Shown here: piece by piece, positions 35,997 to 44,846 of the stretch | Position numbering within the stretch: the stretch's first letter is position 1 | How the letters are laid out: every line of letters starts with the position of its first letter | NCBI GenBank assembly: GCA_002395225.1 | Contig: DGWH01000134.1 | Coordinates: 105,846 to 169,845, forward strand | Origin: Christensenella sp. UBA4263 | Lineage (GTDB): Bacteria; Bacillota; Clostridia; Christensenellales; Aristaeellaceae | Reading direction: 5' to 3' | Length of the DNA: 64,000 nt | Position numbers and translations under genes: made by a program | Notes under the pieces: model-generated | What the model was told of the DNA's origin: nothing | Seen by the model: only the letters and a program-made list of their open reading frames with translations | Database searches by the model: none

Positions 35997-36073
35997 ATGC
36001 CTTGAATCCTTTCTGGTTTCTCCTGACTGAAAACACGGACGGAGCGGACAGGAAATGTTTTTGAATCCCGCGC

Positions 36074-36101
36074 TTGAAACTGAATGGAATTGTGTTATAC
36101 T
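36074..36101 (+). promoter_or_regulatory. Sigma-A promoter for the GT-C-like membrane protein gene
   Basis: TTGAAA, 16-base spacer with TG before the -10, TATACT; 100 bases before the start codon. Confidence 0.6.
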
Positions 36102-36200
36102 ACCTGTTGCTTTCGGGATTCGGACAGTCCCTGAGAAATTCTTCCCACATGCATGAGGGATTGCCTGCACTGCCCGGCAATAATCGGAGGGAGTATCAGC

Positions 36201-37766
36201 ATGCAGAGAACTGAAGGGCTTTGCATGTCTGCCAGAATCATGAATCATCATCGCCATGCTGCAAAAGCAATGCCCATTCCCCGTCTTCTGCTCCTCTTCG
36301 GAATGGCTCTTGCCATTCCCTTTCTGGTGCTGACCGTACTCAATAACGGTCTTGCCCCCTGGCCGCTTTACAATAAGAACAAGCTCCTTCTCTGCGTTTT
36401 GACGCCTCTGTTCACGGTGCTTCTTCTGGCCCTGCAGCGCACGGTCAGGAACCACCCGGTTCAGCTGAAAAACAGCGGAATCCTGCTCAGTGCACTGGCT
36501 TTTTTTGTCATTCAGCTCCTGTGTGCCCTTACTCTTCGGCATACGCCCTTTACCGATACGGAACAGATTGTCACTGCAGCGAAAAATCTGGCACAGACCG
36601 GTGCCTATGAGCAGTCCCCGCGCACGTATCAGTATTTTTCCTGGTATCCGTTCAATCTGGGAACGGTGTATCTGTATGCGCTGCTTTTTCGTCTGACCGC
36701 CTTTTTCGGCTTCACGGACACGTATCTGACCATTGCCCTGTTCGCGGGGATTCTTTTCAGCCTCGGTCTGATCAGCGGAACAAAATGTGCCATTCATCTG
36801 AGAGGCAGCCATGCAGGGATCTGTTTTCTGATGTTCGCCCATCTCTGCTTCCCGTTTTACTACTGTACCGCAGAACTGTATACCGATGTGCTCGCACTGC
36901 CGTTTCCGGCTTTCCTGTTTTATTTCTATCTGAAAGCGGATGTTTCATCCGGCCTTAAAAAGCACGGGTGTATTGGTGCATATGCCCTGCTCAGCCTGAT
37001 TGGTTCCCAGATACGCTTTACGGTTCTGATTATCCCGATTGCCTGTCTGATCGACGCACTCCTGAAAAAGAAGGGACGTCTGCTGGCGGAATGCGGGATT
37101 CTCACTCTGGCGGTATTGATGCTGGGAACGGCGGCCATCGAACAGGTCAATGCGGCGCATCTGGGAAAAGAGAATCTCAGGGTGCACCGGCTTTCTGTCT
37201 GGCATTATCTGGCCATGGGCCTTCCCATCCATGAGGATGACGGGTACGGTCAGTACGGAGACGGCGGCTGGCTGATCTTTTCCACTTCGTTCAGTGACCC
37301 GGCGGAACGGGATGCACAGCTGAGGAACAAAATCAAGGACCGCATCTATTACCTGCGTTATCCTGACCGGATGCTCAATATGCTCTCCCGCAAGAACGTT
37401 TCGACCTTTGGCGACGGCACCTTTCAGCTGAACAGCCTGATCGAAGCGGATGAACACGAAATCAACAACGGACTCAAAAAGATCATCTATGCGGATGGTC
37501 CGGTGTACCCGGTCTATTTCCATGTCTGCACCGCGATGTTTTATGCGCAGATGCTGCTGGCCGCCTGGGCCTGTTTCAATGCCCTGAGAAAGCAGCAGAC
37601 GGAGGCGGCGCCGGTCTTTCTTTCCCTGGTCGGTGCGTTTATCTATCTGAGCGCCTGGGAAACCAATGCTAGATACTTTTTCATGTTTGAATTTCTTCTT
37701 TTGCTGGCGGCCTCCCTTGCCCTGTATCCCCCGGAAACGGAGGGACGGCGGCAGATGGTCAGCTGA
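36201..37766 (+). CDS. Polytopic membrane protein, GT-C glycosyltransferase-like
   Basis: A 521-residue membrane protein with about eleven helices. An extracytoplasmic loop after the second helix carries FTDTEQIVTAAKNLAQTG, where GT39/ArnT-like enzymes have their catalytic acidic residue, and YQYFSWYPFNLGTVYLY resembles the following GT-C loop. A hydrophilic stretch (about 330-440) and ETNARYFFMFEFL near the end also fit lipid-linked sugar transferases. The start at 36201 has GGAGGGAG nine bases upstream. Family placement is by topology and motif style; the donor and acceptor are unknown. Confidence 0.65.
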   Translation: MQRTEGLCMSARIMNHHRHAAKAMPIPRLLLLFGMALAIPFLVLTVLNNGLAPWPLYNKNKLLLCVLTPLFTVLLLALQRTVRNHPVQLKNSGILLSALAFFVIQLLCALTLRHTPFTDTEQIVTAAKNLAQTGAYEQSPRTYQYFSWYPFNLGTVYLYALLFRLTAFFGFTDTYLTIALFAGILFSLGLISGTKCAIHLRGSHAGICFLMFAHLCFPFYYCTAELYTDVLALPFPAFLFYFYLKADVSSGLKKHGCIGAYALLSLIGSQIRFTVLIIPIACLIDALLKKKGRLLAECGILTLAVLMLGTAAIEQVNAAHLGKENLRVHRLSVWHYLAMGLPIHEDDGYGQYGDGGWLIFSTSFSDPAERDAQLRNKIKDRIYYLRYPDRMLNMLSRKNVSTFGDGTFQLNSLIEADEHEINNGLKKIIYADGPVYPVYFHVCTAMFYAQMLLAAWACFNALRKQQTEAAPVFLSLVGAFIYLSAWETNARYFFMFEFLLLLAASLALYPPETEGRRQMVS

Positions 37767-37784
37767 CCGCTGCCGCGCACGGAA

Positions 37785-39353
37785 TCAGTCCCCGTCCGGT
37801 GCCTGCAGGGCGGAGAGGTCAATGTGCGCAGCCGGTTTTGAATCCCCGTGGCGGACAAACAGCATTGTCACAAACGCCAGTGCCACAAAAACGACGGAGT
37901 ACGGGAAAAGGGCGGTGAGTCCGAACCGGTCCATGATCATCCCCGAGAGGACCGGCGTGATGATCTGGGCGGACATGGAGGCGGCATAATAGATGCCCGT
38001 AAACCAGCCGACATCGGCCTCGGAACACATTTCCACCACCATGGGAAAGGAATTCACATTGATCGTCGCCCAGCCCATGCCGGCAAGTGCGAACAGGGCA
38101 TTCATCAGGAGCGCGGGACTGTTCTCCCGCAGCTGAGAAGCCGCACCAAATGCCACGGTCAGCATGAGGATGCCGGCAAGGATGGTCTTTTTTCGTCCAA
38201 CCCTGGAGGCCACGATGCCCACGGGAATGTAGGACATGATGGCGGCGGCCTGGGCGATCAGGAGGGTCAGGTTATAGTTTTTGCGAAGCAGCGTGGTCGC
38301 ATAGACAGAGTATTTGGACGCGACGGCGTTATAGCCCATAAACCAGAGAACGATGGAGGCCAGAATGAAAACCAGGGATTTCTTTTCGGCAAAGTTCAGT
38401 TTTTTGTGAGCTGTATCCGTCGCGGACTGGGTTTCATTGGAAATGCCATAGGTTTCACTGTCTTTCTGCATCTTTTGAACCAGTTGCGGTTCCCGGACGG
38501 TAAACAGAAAGAGAACCAGAGCAAGCAGCATGATCCCGGCAACCGCGCTGAAAAAAGGCATATACCCCATGGTCAGGTTTTCGGCGGCACTGGTTTTGAA
38601 AAGGACGCCGAGAAGGAGAACGAGAATTCCCCCGGCGCTTCCCATGAGAGTGATGATGGCATTTGCCCTGGAGCGAAGGGGTTTCAGCGTGACATCCGGC
38701 ATCAGCGCCACGGCCGGTGACCGGAAGGTGGACATGGCAACGAGGGTTGCCAGGAGCAGGCAGATGAAGAGGATCAGGATTTGTCCGTTTTCGTGAGTGA
38801 CGCGCCGTGCATAGGCCTGACCGGCGGGAACGACGACCTGAGTAAATAACGGATTCGCCATTGCCACATTGTTCTCAGGATAAATGCGTGTGCGAATGGT
38901 CTTGAACTCATCCTCTGAAAAAGTGTCTTGCAGGACAAACGTCTCCCCTTCCGGGGAAATCAGCTCCGTTTTTTTCTCCGCCTGATAAATGACATGAAGG
39001 CCAAACGGATCATTGATTCTGGCTGCGTCGCCCAGCAGCCGAAGCTGCAGCATATCCGCGACGGAAAGAAAGAAAAAGGCGGTGACGGCAGCCAGCGTTC
39101 CAAACAGAATGTACGGCGTCCTGCGGCCCAGTCTGGTCCTGGTGCGGTCAGAGAGCTTGCCGAACAGAGGAAGAAGAAACAGGGCCAGGATATTGTCAAA
39201 GGCCATAATGAAACCTGACCATGTCTGATTCATTCCAAACTTATTGGTCAGAATCATGGGAATGGTATTGTCATAGGCCTGCCAGAAAGCAGAAATAAGA
39301 AAAAAGGCAAATCCTACACAAATTGTCTGTCTGGTATTGAGTTTCAGTTCCAT
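37785..39353 (-). CDS. MFS sugar transporter (SLC45/GPH-like) with large external loop
   Basis: A 522-residue, twelve-helix permease. The motif between helices 2 and 3, GKLSDRTRTRLGRRTPYI, is typical of SLC45/GPH-type sugar:cation symporters. Between helices 3 and 4 (residues about 105-190) is an insert of about 85 hydrophilic residues containing TFSEDEFKTIRTRIYPE, predicted outside the cell; most family members have only a few residues there. Start: ATG 39353 with GAGGA eight bases upstream; ATG 39362 is a fair alternative. It lies between a GT-C-like protein and a GDPD and has no obvious metabolic partner. Confidence 0.82.
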   Translation of the reverse strand: MELKLNTRQTICVGFAFFLISAFWQAYDNTIPMILTNKFGMNQTWSGFIMAFDNILALFLLPLFGKLSDRTRTRLGRRTPYILFGTLAAVTAFFFLSVADMLQLRLLGDAARINDPFGLHVIYQAEKKTELISPEGETFVLQDTFSEDEFKTIRTRIYPENNVAMANPLFTQVVVPAGQAYARRVTHENGQILILFICLLLATLVAMSTFRSPAVALMPDVTLKPLRSRANAIITLMGSAGGILVLLLGVLFKTSAAENLTMGYMPFFSAVAGIMLLALVLFLFTVREPQLVQKMQKDSETYGISNETQSATDTAHKKLNFAEKKSLVFILASIVLWFMGYNAVASKYSVYATTLLRKNYNLTLLIAQAAAIMSYIPVGIVASRVGRKKTILAGILMLTVAFGAASQLRENSPALLMNALFALAGMGWATINVNSFPMVVEMCSEADVGWFTGIYYAASMSAQIITPVLSGMIMDRFGLTALFPYSVVFVALAFVTMLFVRHGDSKPAAHIDLSALQAPDGD

Positions 39354-39438
39354 TCCGGTCATCCTCACTTTCCTGTTTTCTTTCTGGCTGCAATGGACCT
39401 TTTCGGAATCAATACTAATCGTTAGCGGAGGTAACTGA

Positions 39439-40251
39439 ATGATGCTCCTGGCAGCGGGTATCCTTTTACTGGTGATTCTTTATTTTCTCATGATTCTTCC
39501 GTCCCGCGGAGATGCGCAGATGATCGACCGTTTCTCCAATGCGTATTATGCGCACAGAGGTCTTTACAATGCGGATCAGAGCGTTGCGGAAAATACACTG
39601 GAGGCGTTTAAGCGCGCCTGTGACAAGGGCTATGGCGCGGAACTGGATATCCGCTTTTCCAAAGACGGTCAGATCGTCGTTTTTCACGATGATACGCTGA
39701 AACGGGCGGCCGGAATCGATCGTCCGGTTGAGGCGTTTACCTATCAGGAACTGTCAGAAATCCCGCTGTACGGGACAAATGCGAGAATACCGCTTTTCAG
39801 TGACGTGCTGGCGGCGGTTAATGGACAGATTCCGCTGATTATCGAGCTGAAGTCCGGAAAACAGAATCGAAAGCTCTGCGAAAAAGCCTATGCCATGCTG
39901 CGCGATTATCGCGGACTTTATTGCATTGAAAGCTTTGATCCGCTGATGGTCCGCTGGTTCAAAAAAAATGCGCCGGAAGTTTTCCGGGGGCAGCTTGCCT
40001 GCAGCGTCGGGAAAGCAGCAAAAGGACTGCCGAAGTTCGTCGCATTTATGGCATCCAGGTGTCTGTTTAATTTTCTTTCCCGTCCCCACTTTATCGCCTA
40101 TGAGCTCGTAAAGAAAAAGCCCCTGAGTGTTCGTCTGTCCGAAAAATTAGGGGCGGTGCCGGTTTGCTGGACAAGCAATGATCCGAAGGATGCAGAGAAA
40201 AACCAACTGGTGATTTTTGAACACTGTGAACCGCCGGCAACGTTTAGCTGA
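39439..40251 (+). CDS. Membrane-anchored glycerophosphodiester phosphodiesterase
   Basis: A 270-residue protein: one N-terminal helix (residues 2-20), then a GDPD TIM barrel with AHRGLYN, ENTLEAF, the metal ligands in ELDIRFSKDGQIVVFHDDTLKR, and LIIELKSG. It hydrolyses deacylated phospholipid head groups to glycerol 3-phosphate and alcohol. The anchor suggests activity at the membrane surface. GGAGG lies about ten bases before the start. Confidence 0.92.
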   Translation: MMLLAAGILLLVILYFLMILPSRGDAQMIDRFSNAYYAHRGLYNADQSVAENTLEAFKRACDKGYGAELDIRFSKDGQIVVFHDDTLKRAAGIDRPVEAFTYQELSEIPLYGTNARIPLFSDVLAAVNGQIPLIIELKSGKQNRKLCEKAYAMLRDYRGLYCIESFDPLMVRWFKKNAPEVFRGQLACSVGKAAKGLPKFVAFMASRCLFNFLSRPHFIAYELVKKKPLSVRLSEKLGAVPVCWTSNDPKDAEKNQLVIFEHCEPPATFS

Positions 40252-40366
40252 CAGGCATTTTTTACAGGGTCAGTTTAACATGCCATTTCACATTTCGTCA
40301 ACCTCTCTCAGGCGTGAATTGCCGCTGATGCAGAGAAAATCGGATGCTCTTTTCAGGAAAAGTGCA

Positions 40367-40410
40367 AAACAAACAGAGAGAACCCTCGTGAGGGTTCTCT
40401 CTGTTTGTTT
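40367..40410. terminator. Bidirectional terminator with 20-bp perfect stem
   Basis: AAACAAACAG plus AGAGAACCCT pair exactly with 40391-40410 around a CGTG loop. The outer A/T-rich arms provide U tracts on both strands. It ends the GDPD gene and the peptidoglycan-binding gene, which converge. Confidence 0.9.
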
Positions 40411-40421
40411 CAGTCCGTGGC

Positions 40422-42233
40422 TTACAGATCCGAGGCAGAACGAATCACGGTCGCCTGACCGCCTGACATGCTGATGGCTTTCTGAATGGCGGTCTGGTGT
40501 CCTGAATCCAGCTGGTTGCTGCCGCTTGTTCTGGAATTCAGAAAATGAAGACAGAACTGGCCGCTGTAATTGTTGTTGGTAATCACCTGCTGACCATGCG
40601 GGGTTCCATAGATGGAACAGACAATCCGATACCCCTTTGACGTCGTGAGAAGCGCCGGCCTGCGCGTATATGTGATGGAGGAGGAAGCAGAGACCCCGTA
40701 AATGGCGCACAATGTGGCGGTATCCTGTGCCGTTGCCGGTTCCACGTCCAGATGATACCCGGCCGACTGGATATAGACCCGGAGACTTTTCCCGCTGCCC
40801 AGATCCCGGAGGGTGGCATAATTTCCCCTGACCAGGCCGAGGGACGGGAAAACGCCGTTATTCTTTGCGGTAAACCAGTCAAGGGAGTATACCCCGCTGC
40901 CGGACGATGAGGCGGTTTCCTCACTGTCGGATTCAGCGGCTGCCGCGGCGGATGAGACGGCCCTGCGAATGGCGGCAACCGTCTGTTCATCCAGGTCGCC
41001 GGATACGGTCAGCCCGTTTTTTCTCTGAAAGGTCATGACCGCATCTTTTGTCTTGCTGCCAAAATGTCCCGTGATGTCCCCGCTGTACAGCTTCAGGGAT
41101 CTCAGACTGGACTGCATTTCGGAAATAACTTCCGACTGGTCCCCTTTCCGATAGGTTGCTGAGTCAGCCGTCCCGGCATTCGTTTCCGAAGTGTTCGCGG
41201 GAGCTGCAGAATTCCCGGTCTGTCCGTAGAGGATCAGGGAAACCGTCGCAGCATCCGCATTGCCGGTCGCAGAGAGACCGTTCTTTTGCTGGAACAGTTT
41301 AACCGCAGTGGCGGTCTTTTCGCCGTAGTGTCCGGTCACGTTGCCGGAATAATAGCCCAGTTCCATCAGGCGTTCCTGAATCGCATAAACCAGATCACCG
41401 GTTGAATCAATGGACAGTACCTGAGCGGTGCTTTCCCGGACGGGCGTGGGTGTGACGCTTTCCGGGAGGAGTGTCGGAGCGGGCGTTTCCTGTACTTCCG
41501 CGGACACTTCCTGCGCGTACAGAAGCAGGCGGACCGTATTTTCATCCAGTTCACCGGTCTCTTTCAGTCCCTGACTGCTCTGAAACTCTTTTATGGCGAT
41601 CCGGGTTTTTCTCCCGATATTTCCGGTAATATCTGCCGCATAGATTCCAAGCTCTTTCAGCCGGGTCTGTGCAGCCCGGATCAGATCTGCCTGAGGATTT
41701 GACGCACTGCTGTCCGGGACAGGGGTAACCTGAACGGCGGCGGTGCCGGCGGATTCCTGACTCGGGGCTGCACTTTGACTGCTGATGACAGGCGGCTCTG
41801 TCGGGGCCGGCTGAGCTGCCTCGGCTGCCGGGACCGACCGGATGTCCGCATGATAGGTGCCGCCGGATGTCCCGGCAGGATCAGGGGGCAGTTCCCCTGC
41901 GGGCAGACCGAATTCGCTGCTGAACTGAGATGCGCTGATTTCATCAATATAGATTTTTCCGTCTGCGCCCGCAGCAGCCCAGCCGGTTGACAGATTTCCT
42001 GAGGCATCGCGGTAAGTCACCCCGACAAAATGGATGTTCCCCATCTGTACATCCGACTGAATCAGGACGCATCTCTCGGGGAGCAGATTGTCAAGGATTT
42101 CAGCGCTGGTTGACGGGCTGTTCCTTACCCGGACTTTTGTCAGTGTAAAACCATATCGCAGTTCTTCTGCACTGACACCGGAAACGATCAAAGCGGTCAG
42201 CAGAAACAGAAGAAGACCGTGGATGTATTTCAT
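40422..42233 (-). CDS. Secreted protein with SH3-like, three peptidoglycan-binding domains and a C-terminal unknown domain
   Basis: A 603-residue exported protein. A signal peptide (1-22, ending VSA) is followed by an SH3-like domain (about 25-95), a Pro/Ala/Ser-rich linker, and three PG_binding_1 modules with cores such as RLKELGIYAADITGNIGRKT and RLMELGYYSGNVTGHYGEKT (residues about 185-425). The last 150 residues form a conserved-looking domain with GQFCLHFLNS and DSGHQTAIQKA; the Cys-His pair could be catalytic, but I do not recognise the family with certainty. It probably binds, and perhaps acts on, the cell wall. A 22-bp palindrome lies upstream. Confidence 0.82.
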   Translation of the reverse strand: MKYIHGLLLFLLTALIVSGVSAEELRYGFTLTKVRVRNSPSTSAEILDNLLPERCVLIQSDVQMGNIHFVGVTYRDASGNLSTGWAAAGADGKIYIDEISASQFSSEFGLPAGELPPDPAGTSGGTYHADIRSVPAAEAAQPAPTEPPVISSQSAAPSQESAGTAAVQVTPVPDSSASNPQADLIRAAQTRLKELGIYAADITGNIGRKTRIAIKEFQSSQGLKETGELDENTVRLLLYAQEVSAEVQETPAPTLLPESVTPTPVRESTAQVLSIDSTGDLVYAIQERLMELGYYSGNVTGHYGEKTATAVKLFQQKNGLSATGNADAATVSLILYGQTGNSAAPANTSETNAGTADSATYRKGDQSEVISEMQSSLRSLKLYSGDITGHFGSKTKDAVMTFQRKNGLTVSGDLDEQTVAAIRRAVSSAAAAAESDSEETASSSGSGVYSLDWFTAKNNGVFPSLGLVRGNYATLRDLGSGKSLRVYIQSAGYHLDVEPATAQDTATLCAIYGVSASSSITYTRRPALLTTSKGYRIVCSIYGTPHGQQVITNNNYSGQFCLHFLNSRTSGSNQLDSGHQTAIQKAISMSGGQATVIRSASDL

Positions 42234-42261
42234 TTCATTGTTCCTCTCTTTAAAGTATGCC

Positions 42262-42283
42262 TTCTGAAAACGCGTTTTCAGAA
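42262..42283. promoter_or_regulatory. Perfect 22-bp palindrome, candidate operator
   Basis: TTCTGAAAACG followed directly by its exact reverse complement, with no loop. It sits 29-50 bases upstream of the peptidoglycan-binding gene start. The lack of a loop and of a T run argues for a dimeric-protein binding site and against a terminator. The divergent HTH protein at 42622 is the nearest candidate regulator. Confidence 0.6.
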
Positions 42284-42538
42284 AGATGCTGCTGAGTGAG
42301 CGGCTTCACCATTAGAGACGACAGGAAGCCGGGAAATTATCCATTCCCCTCAAGAATAAATACGAACAACCCTGCTGATAAACAGGGGTCTGCAGCACTT
42401 TTCTGAAAAAATGATTCGCATGCGGGATCGGGGCGTCCCGTGCCGCGATCCGGCTGCAGGACTAAGCAGCTTCAGGACAGGCGGATTCCTGCGGGCAGAA
42501 CCGGAGCAGTTCCGGCCTGAAAACAACCGCAAAAGAGA

Positions 42539-42567
42539 TTGAATCCATTCCCGAAATGAAGTATCAT
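42539..42567 (+). promoter_or_regulatory. Sigma-A promoter for the HTH protein gene
   Basis: TTGAAT, 17-base spacer, TATCAT, 55 bases before the start codon. Confidence 0.55.
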
Positions 42568-42621
42568 CTGTGCATGCAAGAACCGTTTTTGATTCCATTG
42601 TGAATGATTCAGAGGGAAAAA

Positions 42622-44055
42622 ATGACCATTATTCTCCAATACTGCAGCAAACTGGGTTCAGCCATTCTGGAGGACAACGATCTTTCCCGTTCTCAGCTCA
42701 CGGTTTTACTCGGCTATACAAGCAAGACGTCTGTTGATCGGATTATTCAGAAGAAAGTCGGCGAACGCGCACTCATCGATTTTTATGAACGAGTCAGCCG
42801 GAAACCCGAGCTTCTGCAGAAGGCACATTCAAGACATCTGTATGAACGTGTCACCGAGATTCTGGGAAATGATTCCAGTCAGGAATGGCTGAGGCTTCTT
42901 ACCGGTTTCCCGCAGGCAGATGAACCGTTTATGATCACCCTGGAGAACGGGCAGACAGCCGACTTTTTTGAAACCTATAAAGACAGGAAGAATCTGTCAG
43001 TCTGTGTTCTGGGAGGCCTGTCTTCATCCTTTGTCAGCGTCCTTCGCCGGTTGATGGAGCAGACCGACTGCCGATGCACCCAGTATATCCGGCATGCGGA
43101 TTCCGCATTGCATCTGTCCAGTGTCCTGCGCTGTCTCTTCCCTGTTCTGTTTTTTCAGAGGTATGAAGGATTTACCTGTGATCCGGGTTATTCAGATGAT
43201 ATTCGTCTGGAACTTCCGTATAACATCATGAGACTTTCGTATGACTCCGATGAGGGAACACAGGCCTCTGATATCTGCATCTTCATCGGGAACCGTTTAT
43301 GCCGTAAAGTCAGGGCAGATATGGAATATGACCTCAGCACGATCTTCCGGTTTGCCGGTCTGAACGTGCAGCCGATCAACAGCAAAATCCTGAGTGAGAT
43401 GGGAAACAATTATGTCTCCTACCTGCTTTTCTGTGAAAAGCTTGAATTGAACGGAAACATCTGTCAGTTCAAGAATGACTTTGGCATCGAACAGATTCCC
43501 GCGGCAATTCTGAATGATGCACTCCGTGAGGGCAGTTTTCTGGATGACCCTGAGGCAAGGCCGCTTTTTTCGGAAATGGTTGCCATTATGGGACGCCGAA
43601 ATGAGAATACCAGCAAACGAGAGAACGAGTATTATTCTGTCTTCAGGGAAAGCACACTCAGAAAGTTTGCCTCTACCGGCATAATGAGCGATCACTTCTG
43701 GGGAATGCGGCCATTTACGCCTGAGGAGCGAATCGCGATTTTCAGGCGAATCATCCGGCGCATGGAGGAGGAACCGAATTATCATCTGTTTCTTCTTGAT
43801 GAAACCCATTCGTTTACCGAATCGGAGATTACCCTGTACGGCGAGGGGTGCCTGTCCATCATTAAACCGCATACCACCTATTCCCCCACGGAAGAGCATT
43901 CTGAAATTCTGATTCAGCAAAGAGATTACTGTTCTTCGTTCAGGGTTTTCTTCCTGCGGCAGATGATTCCTCAGTATACGAAAAGCGAACGGGCCTCTTT
44001 GAGAAAGGTAAAAGGGATTCTTGCAGAGCTCGGGCAGGGACTGAAGAAGACATGA
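42622..44055 (+). CDS. Unrecognised 477-residue protein with N-terminal helix-turn-helix
   Basis: A soluble protein I cannot assign to a named family. Residues about 20-60 (LSRSQLTVLLGYTSKTSVDRII) have the spacing of a helix-turn-helix. The remaining 400 residues show no Walker, kinase or receiver motif and no membrane helix; parts such as DICIFIGNRLCRK and HLFLLDETHSF look like alpha/beta segments of a sensory domain. The start at 42622 has GAGGG close upstream and is preferred to an ATG 18 bases earlier. It is divergent from the peptidoglycan-binding gene and monocistronic. A transcription regulator is the simplest reading. Confidence 0.6.
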   Translation: MTIILQYCSKLGSAILEDNDLSRSQLTVLLGYTSKTSVDRIIQKKVGERALIDFYERVSRKPELLQKAHSRHLYERVTEILGNDSSQEWLRLLTGFPQADEPFMITLENGQTADFFETYKDRKNLSVCVLGGLSSSFVSVLRRLMEQTDCRCTQYIRHADSALHLSSVLRCLFPVLFFQRYEGFTCDPGYSDDIRLELPYNIMRLSYDSDEGTQASDICIFIGNRLCRKVRADMEYDLSTIFRFAGLNVQPINSKILSEMGNNYVSYLLFCEKLELNGNICQFKNDFGIEQIPAAILNDALREGSFLDDPEARPLFSEMVAIMGRRNENTSKRENEYYSVFRESTLRKFASTGIMSDHFWGMRPFTPEERIAIFRRIIRRMEEEPNYHLFLLDETHSFTESEITLYGEGCLSIIKPHTTYSPTEEHSEILIQQRDYCSSFRVFFLRQMIPQYTKSERASLRKVKGILAELGQGLKKT

Positions 44056-44086
44056 GCCGGGAAATGACGGTACAGCGTCCAATATG

Positions 44087-44112
44087 AAAGAGCGGACCTG
44101 TGTCCGCTCTTT
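44087..44112 (+). terminator. Terminator after the HTH protein gene
   Basis: AAAGAGCGGAC and its complement, 11-bp stem, 4-base loop; the U tract is short. It lies between converging genes. Confidence 0.65.
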
Positions 44113-44158
44113 ACGATGCAAAACAAGCGCTGTATCCTTTCGGATCAGCTGAAACGGT

Positions 44159-44458
44159 TCAGGTTGTCTGTTCGCTGACTGTTTCGGTTTCCTGCTCCCA
44201 GGGGGCGGCCATCAGACAGAAAAAGCTGTTTTCAGGCCCGAAGCAGAACTTCTTGCACCAGCCGTATCCATCCGCTATGCCCGTCGTCGAATACGTATTG
44301 CAGTCTCTGCATGTCAAAACAGAGATCCCCTCTTTTCCGGACATCCATTCCCGGAGGGCGCTGTTCAGGCCGGCCTTTGTCAGGGGGGCATTCTCTGTCT
44401 TCCGGAGTTCATTCAGATAGTCCAGTAAATCAGGCAGGTTAAAATAGCGATCTTCCAT
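44159..44458 (-). CDS. Small cysteine-rich protein of unknown function
   Basis: A 99-residue protein with no signal or membrane helix. It has an acidic helical N-terminus, then CRDC and WCKKFC pairs about 14 residues apart, with another Cys in FFCLM, which suggests a small zinc-binding domain. I do not recognise the family. The start at 44458 has GAGG nine bases upstream; a GTG 18 bases further out has none. A good promoter lies about 110 bases upstream, which supports a real gene. Confidence 0.6.
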   Translation of the reverse strand: MEDRYFNLPDLLDYLNELRKTENAPLTKAGLNSALREWMSGKEGISVLTCRDCNTYSTTGIADGYGWCKKFCFGPENSFFCLMAAPWEQETETVSEQTT

Positions 44459-44566
44459 GTTCGTTTCCTCTTTCACTGCTCCCCGTCCCGAAGCAGGATG
44501 CGTATTGTTTTTCCCATAAGGAAGCCGGTAAATGGCTTTATTCCGGAGAGCCGGATAACAGCATGG

Positions 44567-44596
44567 ATTATATCACAAACGGAACGTCCGGAACAA
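44567..44596 (-). promoter_or_regulatory. Sigma-A promoter for the small cysteine-rich protein
   Basis: On the minus strand: TTGTTC, 18-base spacer ending in TGA, TATAAT. Confidence 0.55.
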
Positions 44597-44685
44597 GCTG
44601 AGAGAAAGCGGTAAATATGAATGAAAAAGGGCACGGAACGGACGAAAAACGGGTGCCGGCATCGGAAAAGCGGAATCAAAACGGT

Positions 44686-44714
44686 TTGACACCCTTGTGA
44701 AAATGATTTATACT
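44686..44714 (+). promoter_or_regulatory. Sigma-A promoter for the secreted YbjN/SH3-like protein
   Basis: TTGACA, 17-base spacer, TATACT. Near consensus, leaving a leader of about 125 bases. Confidence 0.7.
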
Positions 44715-44846
44715 TTTACTGACATATTCGGAAAGATTTTCTGTCTTTCAGGATCTTACAGTTGTCAGATCGGATAAAATATGCAGGAATAGGCAGACAG
44801 CCGGACAGACTGTCACAGCGCTCCAGCCTGCTGAAGGAGTGAGAAA

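Larger units (their letters stand above)
42234..42621. other. Divergent region with large palindrome
   Basis: It contains the 22-bp palindrome at 42262-42283, a rightward promoter at 42539-42567 and GC-rich sequence between them without a credible gene. Confidence 0.55.
44459..44846. other. Divergent region with one promoter per strand
   Basis: It holds the promoters at 44567-44596 and 44686-44714 and a leader of about 130 bases before the gene at 44847, with a small hairpin around GACAGACTGTC. No gene seen. Confidence 0.5.

Noticed and set aside
35997..36842. Long N-terminal extension of the metallo-beta-lactamase gene
   Set aside because: It would overlap the promoter and coding region of the divergent membrane protein; the signal peptide and ribosome binding site place the start at 35996.
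42350..42598. 82-residue minus-strand frame in the intergenic gap
   Set aside because: No ribosome binding site, no recognisable composition or motif, and it covers the promoter of the divergent gene.
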